This document shows positions 44,409 through 51,860 of a stretch of DNA of 64,000 nt, one piece after another. The notes under the pieces were generated by a model. It saw only the letters and a list, made by a program, of their open reading frames with translations, was not told the DNA's origin and made no database searches. The translations under genes and the position numbers were made by a program. Each line of letters opens with the position of its first letter. Position 1 is the stretch's first letter. The DNA is from Acetobacteraceae bacterium (lineage in GTDB: Bacteria > Pseudomonadota > Alphaproteobacteria > Acetobacterales > Acetobacteraceae): NCBI GenBank assembly GCA_027482245.1, contig JAIXWG010000058.1, positions 62,001-126,000 of the forward strand, given 5' to 3'.

Positions 44409-45380
44409 ATGGTCACGAGACGCCTATTGATGGGCGCGGCCGGCGCCTGCGCGCTGCCGCTGCCGGTTCTGGCGCAGGGCGCCTATCCCACGCGCCCCGT
44501 CTCCATGCTGGTGGGCTTCGCGCCCGGCGGCGGCACGGACATCATCGCCCGCCTGCTGCAACCGGCGCTGAGCGAGGAATTCGGCCAGCCCATCGCGATC
44601 GAGAACCGCGCCGGCGGATCGGGTACCATCGCGGCGACGCAGAACGCCCGCGGGCGGCCGGATGGCTACCAGATGCTGATGACGACGGTCAGCGCCAGCG
44701 CCGTGGTCCCGCCCACGATGACGCCGCCGCCCTTCGACATCATCAACGACCAGACCGCCGTGGTGCTGGCGGGGACGGTGCCGCTGGTGGCGGTGGTGCC
44801 TCTGACTTCCCCGGCGCAGAATTTCCGGCAGTTCCTGGACCATGCGAAGGCCAATCCGGGGAAGCTCAACTACGCCTCCTCCGGCATCGCGACGCAGCAG
44901 CATTTGGCGAGCGAATTGCTGAGCTATGCGGCCGGCCTGTCCATGCAGCACATCCCGTTCCGCGGAACGGGCCAGGCGGTGAACGAGATCCTGGCCGGGC
45001 GCATCGACATCGCCATCGACACGCTGCCGACCTACCTGCCGCATATCCGCGCCGGGCGCGTGCGCGCCTTGGCGACGACGCTGCCGGACCGCGTGCCGAC
45101 GCTGCCGGACGTCCCGACCGTCGCGGAGCACGGCTTCCCGGGGTTTGATTCCGCCGTCTGGTACATGGTGATGGGGCCGCCTGGCCTGCCGGATGCCATC
45201 GCGCAGCGCTGGGTGGCGGCGGTGAACAAGGCACTGTCCGACCCGGCCCTGCGGCAGCGCGTCTCCGATGCGGGGTTCATCCCGGGCGGGGGGACGAGCG
45301 CGGATGCGGCGGCGCTGCTGCGGCGGGATGCGGCGAAATATGCGGGACTGATCCGGGCGGCCAATATCCGGTTCGAGTAG
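44409..45380 (+). CDS. Bug/TctC-type periplasmic solute receptor
   Basis: Orphan Bug receptor, 323 aa from ATG 44409 (GGAGG at 44398-44402). The signal has a twin arginine (VTRRLLMGAAGACALPLPVLAQ). Family motifs are VSMLVGFAPGGGTDIIAR, AIENRAGGSGT and QHIPFRGTG. The context beside tarD-like and enoyl-CoA hydratase genes suggests a hydroxy-acid ligand. Its translation may be restrained by the hairpin over its ribosome site. Confidence 0.9.
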   Translation: MVTRRLLMGAAGACALPLPVLAQGAYPTRPVSMLVGFAPGGGTDIIARLLQPALSEEFGQPIAIENRAGGSGTIAATQNARGRPDGYQMLMTTVSASAVVPPTMTPPPFDIINDQTAVVLAGTVPLVAVVPLTSPAQNFRQFLDHAKANPGKLNYASSGIATQQHLASELLSYAAGLSMQHIPFRGTGQAVNEILAGRIDIAIDTLPTYLPHIRAGRVRALATTLPDRVPTLPDVPTVAEHGFPGFDSAVWYMVMGPPGLPDAIAQRWVAAVNKALSDPALRQRVSDAGFIPGGGTSADAAALLRRDAAKYAGLIRAANIRFE

Positions 45381-45400
45381 GGCGCGTCCCCCTCACCCAA

Positions 45401-45429
45401 CCCTCTCCCCCCCCCGGTGGGGGAGAGGG
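45401..45429. repeat. CCCTCTCC-type palindrome, possible bidirectional terminator
   Basis: CCCTCTCCCCC (45401-45411) with GGGGGAGAGGG (45419-45429), preceded by CCCTCACCCAA as at 10516. It lies between the convergent Bug and gamma-glutamyltranspeptidase genes and ends in CTTTT. Confidence 0.75.
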
Positions 45430-45433
45430 CTTT

Positions 45434-47107
45434 TCAGTTGCCGGCGGCGATGCCGTCGCGGCGGGGATCGGCGGTGCCTTCCAGGGTGCCGTCAGGCAGG
45501 CGGCGGATGATGTTGAGGCCGGTGTTCATCACCACGGCGCGGGGCGCATGGCCGAGCGCGGTCAGCGCCGGGGCCAGGGCCTCGGCCGGGGTGCCGCGCT
45601 CGATCTCCTCCACGCCATTCTGCGCGCCGATGCGCGGGCGGGCGGTGGCGCGCTCGGCATCCGCCCCGAAGGCCAGCATCTCCACCAGCGCCGCGGCGAC
45701 GGCATCGGGGATGCGCGCGCCACCACCGGCGCCGAGCACGATCATGGGCCTGCCATCCGCGCCCATCACCATCGTCGGCGCCATGGTCGTGACGGGCCGC
45801 TTGCCAGGTTCCAGCCGGTTCTGCGCCGGCGCCTCCGCCGTGCCGGGGCTGGTCGCGAAATTGGTCATGCCGTTGTTGAGCGTGACACCCATCGCCGTGA
45901 GCTCGGCGCCGAAATTCAGGTTGTTGGTGGTGGTCAGGGAGACGGCATTGCCCCGCGCATCGACGATGACGACCTGCGTCGTCGCGGCCTCCGCCCAGGG
46001 ATCGCTCTCCGTCGGCAGGGCGCCGCGGCGGTCGGGCGGCGTGCCTGGCGCGACTTGCGCCATGGCGTGGCCGGCATTGGCCAGCGCCGCACGGTCATCA
46101 AGGTAGCGCGCATCGACCAGCCCGCTTGTCGGCACTGCCACGCGGTCGGGATCGCCGATCCAGCGGCGCCGGTCGGCGGTGGCCAGGCGGCTGGCCTCCA
46201 GGAACAGATGCGCGGCCTCCGCAGAGTCCCGCCCCTGCCGCGCGATGCCAAGGCGTTCCGCGATGCCGAGCGTCTGCAGCACGGCGACACCGCCGGAGGA
46301 GGGCGGCGCGGCGGTGCAGACCTGGTGCGCGAAGGCGGTCATGCAGACCGGCTCCCGCTCCACCGCGCGATAGGCGCGGAGGTCGTCGAGGGTGATCCAG
46401 CCGGGGACGGCGTGCGCCTGCGTCGCCTCGACCAGCGCCTGGCCGATGGGGCCGCCATGGATGGCGGCGGGCCCAAGGGTCGCCAGCAGGCGCAGCGCCG
46501 CCGCCTGGTCCGGGTTGCGGAAGGGCGTGCCCGCCGCCAGCGGCTCGCCGGCAGCGTCGAAATAGAGGGCGCGCAGCGCGGGCACGCGGCGGAGTTCAGG
46601 CGCGCGGGCGCGGATGACCTGGGCGAGGTAGGGCGGCAGCGAGAAGCCGTTCTCGGCCAGGGTGATGGCGGGGGCGATGAGGTCGGCCCAGGGCAGCCGG
46701 CCATGCGATTCCCGCGCCAGGGCGAGGGCGGCGATGGCGCCGGGCACGGCGACCGATCGGCCGGACCGCGCGACGGTGGCGGGGCCGACGCCGCCGGCGG
46801 TCAGGCGGTCCGCGCTGGCGGCGGGGGCGCTGGCGATGCCCTCGTAGTAGCGGAGGCGGCGCTGGCCCTCGTCCCAGACGAGGACGAAGGCGCCGCCGAG
46901 CAGCCCGCTGGCATGGGGCTCCGCGACCGACAGCACGGCTTGCGCCGTGACGGCGGCATCGATGGCGGTGCCGCCGGCGTTCAGGATGGCGAGCGCCGCC
47001 TGCGTCGCATGCGGGCTCGCGGTCGCGACCATCTGGCGCGGGGCGCGCGCCGGCTCGGCCAGAACGGGCGTTGCTGCCAGCAGCAGGACAGCAAGCAGGC
47101 GGCGCAT
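45434..47107 (-). CDS. ggt: Gamma-glutamyltranspeptidase
   Basis: Periplasmic GGT-family Ntn hydrolase, 557 aa, with a Sec signal (RRLLAVLLLAATPVLA). The precursor should self-cleave before the threonine near 376-377. The family motif TTH is TTQ here (ATTQVVIVDARGNAVS), followed by TTTNNLNFG. Late glycine motif GAGGGARIP is present. It hydrolyses gamma-glutamyl bonds in glutathione or related compounds. It lies 4 bp downstream of the hydroxyacid dehydrogenase gene and is probably in its operon. Confidence 0.9.
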   Translation of the reverse strand: MRRLLAVLLLAATPVLAEPARAPRQMVATASPHATQAALAILNAGGTAIDAAVTAQAVLSVAEPHASGLLGGAFVLVWDEGQRRLRYYEGIASAPAASADRLTAGGVGPATVARSGRSVAVPGAIAALALARESHGRLPWADLIAPAITLAENGFSLPPYLAQVIRARAPELRRVPALRALYFDAAGEPLAAGTPFRNPDQAAALRLLATLGPAAIHGGPIGQALVEATQAHAVPGWITLDDLRAYRAVEREPVCMTAFAHQVCTAAPPSSGGVAVLQTLGIAERLGIARQGRDSAEAAHLFLEASRLATADRRRWIGDPDRVAVPTSGLVDARYLDDRAALANAGHAMAQVAPGTPPDRRGALPTESDPWAEAATTQVVIVDARGNAVSLTTTNNLNFGAELTAMGVTLNNGMTNFATSPGTAEAPAQNRLEPGKRPVTTMAPTMVMGADGRPMIVLGAGGGARIPDAVAAALVEMLAFGADAERATARPRIGAQNGVEEIERGTPAEALAPALTALGHAPRAVVMNTGLNIIRRLPDGTLEGTADPRRDGIAAGN

Positions 47108-47111
47108 GGCG

Positions 47112-48092
47112 TCAATTCCTCCGCGCGAGAACTTCCTTGTTCACGACGATATCGGGATCGAGCGTCCCGTCGAAGCAGGCGAGGCAGGCCTCCGCCGCGT
47201 CCATCGCCATCCGCGCCAGGCCCTCCGCCGTGCTGGCGGCGACATGCGGCGTGAAGATCAGGTTGGGCGCCGTCAGCAGCGGGATCGGGGTCTCCAAGGG
47301 CTCGTCATGGAAGACGTCGATGCCGGCGGCGCCCAGATGGCCGGACCGCAGCGCGGCATCGAGCGCCGTTTCGTCCACCAGCGTGCCGCGCGCGGTGTTG
47401 ATGAAGACCGCGCCCTTCTTCATGCGCGCCAGGAAGGGCGCGTTGACCATGTGGCGGGTGGAGGCGTCGGAGGGGCAGTGGATGGTGACGATATCGGCCT
47501 CCGCCGCGGCTTCCATCGCGTCATCGACGGGGATGAAGCCGAGGCCGCGGATGCTACCCTTGCCGATATTGGGATCGCGCACCAGCACCCGCATCCCGAA
47601 GGCCGCGCAGAGCTTCGCCACGCGGGTGCCGATGCGGCCGAAGCCCACCACCAGCACGGTCTTGCCCGCGAGGTCGAAGGTCGGGAGGTTCGCCTGCCCG
47701 CCCCAGACGGGCTTCGCCTGGCGCAGGTTGGAATCGTAGCCGGAGAGCTGCCGCGCGCAGGCCAGCATCAGCATCAGCGCGTGCTCGGCGACGGAGACCG
47801 CATTGGCCTCGGGCGTGATGGTGAGCGGGATATTGCGTTCCGTCAGCGCGGGCACATCCACCGCGTCGTAGCCTACGCCATGGCGGGCGAGGATGCGGAG
47901 GTTGGTGCAGTGGGCCAGAAAGGGCCGGTCGATGCGGATGGTGCGGACGATCAGCGCATCGGCCTTGGGCAGGTTGCGGGCCAGGCTTTCGGGCGAGATG
48001 TCCATCAGGACTTCGACGGTCACGCCCTCGGTGCTGCGCATCTTCTCGATCGCGGCCTCGTGGATCGGTCGAACGCAGATCACGTGCGGCAT
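47112..48092 (-). CDS. D-isomer-specific 2-hydroxyacid dehydrogenase
   Basis: NAD-dependent dehydrogenase of the SerA/PdxB superfamily, 326 aa from ATG 48092. NAD fold VVGFGRIGTRVA, the catalytic Arg in NTARGTLVDE, Asp/Glu in FHDEPLE and His in TPHVAAST are all visible. It oxidises or reduces a D- or S-2-hydroxy acid. It is upstream of ggt and downstream of a split ThDP decarboxylase resembling sulfopyruvate decarboxylase, so sulfolactate is a possible substrate. Phosphoglycerate is less likely because the C-terminal regulatory domain is absent. Confidence 0.88.
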   Translation of the reverse strand: MPHVICVRPIHEAAIEKMRSTEGVTVEVLMDISPESLARNLPKADALIVRTIRIDRPFLAHCTNLRILARHGVGYDAVDVPALTERNIPLTITPEANAVSVAEHALMLMLACARQLSGYDSNLRQAKPVWGGQANLPTFDLAGKTVLVVGFGRIGTRVAKLCAAFGMRVLVRDPNIGKGSIRGLGFIPVDDAMEAAAEADIVTIHCPSDASTRHMVNAPFLARMKKGAVFINTARGTLVDETALDAALRSGHLGAAGIDVFHDEPLETPIPLLTAPNLIFTPHVAASTAEGLARMAMDAAEACLACFDGTLDPDIVVNKEVLARRN

Positions 48093-48116
48093 CGGTATGG
48101 TGTCCCATTCGAAAAG

Positions 48117-48142
48117 CCCTCTCCCCCGGACGGGGGAGAGGG
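48117..48142. repeat. CCCTCTCC-type palindrome
   Basis: CCCTCTCCCCC (48117-48127), GGAC loop, GGGGGAGAGGG (48132-48142), followed by TTGGGTGAGGGGG, that is, the family in inverse orientation. It lies between two minus-strand genes, downstream of the decarboxylase pair, and may end that transcript. Confidence 0.72.
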
Positions 48143-48162
48143 TTGGGTGAGGGGGTCGATCT

Positions 48163-48765
48163 CTACAGCTGATGGTGAGCTTGAGGCCCGAGAATGGCTT
48201 CCCGGAACCTGGCCGCCAGGTACGCACCTTCCCGCGGCGGCAGCTTCAGCGGCAGGTTGGCCGCGTCGATCTTGATGACCGCGACAAGCGGCGCTGTCGC
48301 GCTGTGGATCGCCTCCCGCAGCGGCGCGATGCCGTCCGCGGTCGTGATGGTGCGGGCATCGGCGATGCCGGCGCCACGGGCGATGGCGGCCAGGTCCACG
48401 CCGTGTTTCGTCGCCGTCTCCTGCCCGCCGGTCTCGCCGTAGTGCTCGTTGTCCAGCACGACGATGGCGAGGTTGGGTGGCTGCTTGGTGGCAATGGTCG
48501 CCAGCGCGCCGAGGCCCATCAGCGCCTCCCCATCCCCGGTGATGACCAGCACGCGGCGCTTGGGCTGGGCCAGTGCCAGGCCGAGGCCCATCACGGCCGC
48601 GCCGCCCATGCCGCCCCAGAGCGGCAGGTTGTTCGGGCAGTCGCCGGCGGCGGTGATGTCCCAGGCGGGGGCGCCGAGGCCGGCGATGACCAGCAGGTCC
48701 CCGCGGTCGGCGAGCAGGGCGTTGACGACGGCACGGCGGTCGAGCTTGCCGGAGGGTGCGAGCAT
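48163..48765 (-). CDS. ThDP-dependent decarboxylase, ThDP-binding subunit (sulfopyruvate decarboxylase beta-like)
   Basis: C-terminal-type ThDP domain of 200 aa from ATG 48765 (a TTG at 48774 would overlap the upstream gene by 4 bp). It has LWGGMGGAAVMGLGLAL and the ThDP/Mg motif GDGEALMGLGAL...LDNEHYGETGGQ. Stand-alone subunits of this length are typical of sulfopyruvate decarboxylase ComE or the C-terminal half of phosphonopyruvate decarboxylase. The partner alpha subunit is encoded immediately upstream. Confidence 0.85.
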   Translation of the reverse strand: MLAPSGKLDRRAVVNALLADRGDLLVIAGLGAPAWDITAAGDCPNNLPLWGGMGGAAVMGLGLALAQPKRRVLVITGDGEALMGLGALATIATKQPPNLAIVVLDNEHYGETGGQETATKHGVDLAAIARGAGIADARTITTADGIAPLREAIHSATAPLVAVIKIDAANLPLKLPPREGAYLAARFREAILGPQAHHQL

Positions 48766-48770
48766 GGCCC

Positions 48771-49322
48771 TCAATCCTTCCCGAAGGTCTTGGCGCCGAT
48801 CAGGCGCTGGCCGAGCAGCGTCGCCGTGGGCCGGTAGGTGTTGAAGGCCATGCGGATGGTGGCGTCCACGCAGGCTTCCACGTCGCCGGGCACGTCGGCG
48901 CGGCGGACCAGCGTGCCCATGGCTTCGAGCACCGTCTGGGTGGCGTTGCCCATGGGCACCTGGGCGGGATTGAACTCCCCATAGTCGCCGCGCATGGTCA
49001 CGATCATCGGCATCGGCGTGCGATGCAGGATGGGCAGGGACAGCATGTTGATGCAGTTGCCGACGCCCGAGGATTGCATCAGCAGCACGCCCTTCACGCC
49101 GCCCATCCAGGCGCCGGAGAGAAGGGCGATGCCTTCCTCCTCCGTCGTCAGGGTGACGACGGTGATCTCATTGTCGGCGATGCAGCGCTTGATAAGGCGG
49201 GAGTGGCCCGCATCCGGCACCAGGGCCACCTGGGTGATGTTCTGGGCCTTGAGCACGGCGTAGATGCGGTCGGGCCAATCGGCCGCCGCATCGGGGCGCA
49301 TTTCCAGCGCGTCGCGATCCAT
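48771..49322 (-). CDS. ThDP-dependent decarboxylase, pyrimidine-binding subunit (sulfopyruvate decarboxylase alpha-like)
   Basis: N-terminal-type ThDP (Pyr) domain of 183 aa from ATG 49322, preceded by CGGAGGAACG. It has LVPDAGHSRLI, the catalytic-type glutamate in TTEEEGIALLSGA and LLMQSSGVGNCINMLSL, as in ComD. Together with the next gene it makes a heteromeric decarboxylase of a 3-substituted pyruvate. Sulfopyruvate is favoured over phosphonopyruvate because the latter enzyme is normally a single chain next to phosphoenolpyruvate mutase, which is absent here. Confidence 0.83.
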   Translation of the reverse strand: MDRDALEMRPDAAADWPDRIYAVLKAQNITQVALVPDAGHSRLIKRCIADNEITVVTLTTEEEGIALLSGAWMGGVKGVLLMQSSGVGNCINMLSLPILHRTPMPMIVTMRGDYGEFNPAQVPMGNATQTVLEAMGTLVRRADVPGDVEACVDATIRMAFNTYRPTATLLGQRLIGAKTFGKD

Positions 49323-49425
49323 GTCGTTCCTCCGCAAGGCGGGCAGGATCGGGCGCGGAAATGCTGTTGGCAAGCCGGGCCGGCCGGTGCCATGTGGATG
49401 ATGCGCTTCAGGGGTGCGGCAGGGC

Positions 49426-50790
49426 ATGGGATTCGCGCAGATCGTCGGCGGCACGCGCCATGTGTTTCCCGATCTGCGGGCCCTGCTGGCCTGCGCCACC
49501 CCCTTCCGGTCCGGCGATGCGCTGGCCGGTGTCGCGGCCGACTCAGCCGCGCAGCGGGTGGCGGCGCAGCGGGCGCTGGCCGACCTGCCGCTGAGGCATT
49601 TCCTCAACGAAGCCGTCGTGCCTTATGAGGATGACGAGGTCACGCGGCTGATCCTCGACCGGCATGACGCGGCCGCCTTCGCGCCGGTGGCGCACCTGAC
49701 GGTCGGCGGCTTCCGCGACTGGCTGCTGGCGGAGGCCGATCCGGCCGCGATCACGGCGCTCGCCCCGGGCCTGACGCCGGAGATGGTCGCGGGGCTGACG
49801 AAGATCTGCCGGCTGCAGGACCTGGTGGCCATCGCGGCGAAATGCCGGGTGACGACGCGCTTCCGCAACACGCTGGGGCTTCCGGGGACGCTCTCCATCC
49901 GCCTGCAGCCGAACGACCCGGTGGATGACCCCAAGGGCATCGCCGCGCAGGTGCTGGACGGGCTTCTGCTCGGCGCGGGCGATGCCGTCATCGGCGTCAA
50001 TCCTGCCACCGACAACGTCGACAACCTCTGCCGCGTGCTGGGGCTGCTGGATGCGGTGCGGGACCGCTACGCCATCCCGACGCAATCCTGCGTGCTGGCG
50101 CATGTGACGACGACGATGCTGGCGATGGAGCGCGGCGCGCCGGTGGACCTGGTCTTCCAGTCGATCGGCGGGACGGAGGGCGTCAACACCTCCTTCGGCG
50201 TCTCGCTGAGTGTCCTGAAGGAGGCGCATGAGGCCGCGCTGGCGCTGAAGCGCGGCACGGTCGGCGATAACGTCATGTATTTCGAGACCGGCCAGGGCAG
50301 CGCGCTCTCCGCCAACGCCCATCACGGCGTGGACCAGCAGACGCTGGAAGTGCGCGCCTACGCCGTGGCGCGGGAATTCCGGCCGCTGCTGGTGAATTCC
50401 GTCGTCGGCTTCATCGGCCCCGAATACCTCTATGACGGCAAGCAGATCATCCGGGCGGGGCTGGAGGATCACTGCGCCGGGAAGCTGCTCGGCCTGCCGA
50501 TGGGGGTCGATGTCTGCTACACCAACCATGCGGAGGCCGACCAGGACGACATGGACGCGCTGCTGACGCTGCTCGGCGTCGCGGGCGTGACCTATGTGAT
50601 GGGCGTGCCGGGGGCGGACGACACGATGCTCGCCTACCAATCCACCTCCTTCCATGACGGGCTCTATGCCCGCAACGCGCTCGGCAAGAAGCCCGCCCCG
50701 GAATTCGCCGCCTGGCTGGAACGGATGGGCCTGGCGGAGCGCACGCCGGAGGCGCTGCCCGCGCCGATGAGCGTGGCGGGGCTGCTGTGA
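49426..50790 (+). CDS. eutB: Ethanolamine ammonia-lyase large subunit
   Basis: Adenosylcobalamin-dependent enzyme converting ethanolamine to acetaldehyde and ammonia. The 454-aa protein (start ATG 49426; GTG 49414 also possible) aligns over its length with EutB: RSGDALAGVAA, GTLSIRLQPNDP, GDAVIGVNP, SCVLAHVTTTM, YFETGQGSALSA, FIGPEYLYDGKQIIRAGLEDH and CYTNHAEADQDD. It is followed by eutC with a 4-bp overlap. No microcompartment or reactivase genes are present. Confidence 0.96.
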   Translation: MGFAQIVGGTRHVFPDLRALLACATPFRSGDALAGVAADSAAQRVAAQRALADLPLRHFLNEAVVPYEDDEVTRLILDRHDAAAFAPVAHLTVGGFRDWLLAEADPAAITALAPGLTPEMVAGLTKICRLQDLVAIAAKCRVTTRFRNTLGLPGTLSIRLQPNDPVDDPKGIAAQVLDGLLLGAGDAVIGVNPATDNVDNLCRVLGLLDAVRDRYAIPTQSCVLAHVTTTMLAMERGAPVDLVFQSIGGTEGVNTSFGVSLSVLKEAHEAALALKRGTVGDNVMYFETGQGSALSANAHHGVDQQTLEVRAYAVAREFRPLLVNSVVGFIGPEYLYDGKQIIRAGLEDHCAGKLLGLPMGVDVCYTNHAEADQDDMDALLTLLGVAGVTYVMGVPGADDTMLAYQSTSFHDGLYARNALGKKPAPEFAAWLERMGLAERTPEALPAPMSVAGLL

Positions 50791-51530
50791 CCGCGCCGAC
50801 GCTCTGGCGAGACCTGCGCCGCTTCACCGCCGCGCGGGTCGGGCTCGGCCGGGTGGGGCATGCGCTGCCGACTTCGGCGCATCTCGATTTCCAGGAGGCG
50901 CATGCGCAGGCGCGCGATGCCGTGTGGTCGGCGCTCGACGTGCCCGCCCTGCAGGCGGCGCTGCCGGGCGCGCGGGTCGTGGCCTCAGCCGCGCCGGACC
51001 GGCGTTCCTACCTGCTGCGGCCTGACCTCGGGCGGCGCCTGGCGGAGGGCACGGCGCTGGCGCCCCAGCCCGGCAGCTTCGCGATCGTCGTGGCCGACGG
51101 CCTCTGCGCCAGCGGCGTGCAGGCGCAGGCGGGGGCGCTGGTGGCGGCGCTGGTGCCCGGGCTGGAGCGCGCGGGCTGGGCGGTGGCGCCGCCCGTCATC
51201 GCGACGCAGGCGCGCGTCGCGATCGGGGATGACATCGGTGAGGCGCTGGGCGCCGCGATGGTCGCGGTGCTGATCGGGGAGCGGCCGGGCCTCTCCTCCC
51301 TCGACAGCATGGGCATCTACCTGACCCACGCGCCCCGCCGCGGCCGCAACGATGCGGAGCGCAACTGCATCAGCAACATCCGGCCGGGCGGGATTTCCGT
51401 CACCGACGCCGCGGCCAAGCTGCTCTGGCTGGTGGCGGCGGCGCGCAGGCTCGGTCTGACCGGCGTCGGGCTGAAGGACGAACAGCCGGCGGCGCTGGAA
51501 GGGGAGGCGCGGCCGGTGATCGGCGGGTAG
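50787..51530 (+). CDS. eutC: Ethanolamine ammonia-lyase small subunit
   Basis: Small cobalamin-binding subunit, 247 aa, GTG start overlapping eutB. Typical segments are ARVGLGRVGHALPTSAHLDFQEAHAQARDAVW (in parts), IVVADGLCASGVQ, ERPGLSSLDSMGIYLTH and ERNCISNIRPGG. Its stop codon is immediately adjacent to the stop of the convergent cupin gene, leaving no spacer. Confidence 0.95.
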   Translation: MTAPTLWRDLRRFTAARVGLGRVGHALPTSAHLDFQEAHAQARDAVWSALDVPALQAALPGARVVASAAPDRRSYLLRPDLGRRLAEGTALAPQPGSFAIVVADGLCASGVQAQAGALVAALVPGLERAGWAVAPPVIATQARVAIGDDIGEALGAAMVAVLIGERPGLSSLDSMGIYLTHAPRRGRNDAERNCISNIRPGGISVTDAAAKLLWLVAAARRLGLTGVGLKDEQPAALEGEARPVIGG

Positions 51531-51860
51531 TCAGCCCGGCAGGTGCACCGCCAGCCACAGCGCGGCCTCGCTGGTCCAGGCGACGCGGTGGCGGCAATGG
51601 GCGGGCAGCACGGCCCAGTCGCCGGCCACCATCTTCCGCTCGCTGCCATCATCGAAGGCGAGGCCCGCCTCGCCCGAGACCAACAGCACGAATTCCGTCG
51701 CGGGCTGGTCGTACCAGAAGCCGGCGGGGCTGGCGGCGCGGCGGCTGGCGATGCGCTCCACCGTCACGCCCTTCTCCGCCAGCAGGGTGGCGACGGCCTC
51801 GCCACCCTCCCGCGCCGTGGCGCCGGCGCCGAGCGCGCCGAAGCGGGGGTTCGGGTTCAC
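51531..51860 (-). CDS. Cupin-domain protein
   Basis: Small beta-barrel protein of 109 aa. The cupin motifs are only partly kept: FWYDQPATEFVLLVSGEAGLAF and GDWAVLPAHCRHRVAWT, giving H near the second motif and a glutamate in the first. It resembles the phosphoribosylaminoimidazole-carboxamide/cupin proteins of unknown function that bind a metal. It overlaps the amidase gene by 4 bp and is likely co-expressed with it. Confidence 0.82.
   Translation of the reverse strand: MNPNPRFGALGAGATAREGGEAVATLLAEKGVTVERIASRRAASPAGFWYDQPATEFVLLVSGEAGLAFDDGSERKMVAGDWAVLPAHCRHRVAWTSEAALWLAVHLPG

Noticed and set aside
45548..47254. 568-codon plus-strand frame over ggt
   Set aside because: It is a shadow of the clearly recognisable gamma-glutamyltranspeptidase on the other strand.
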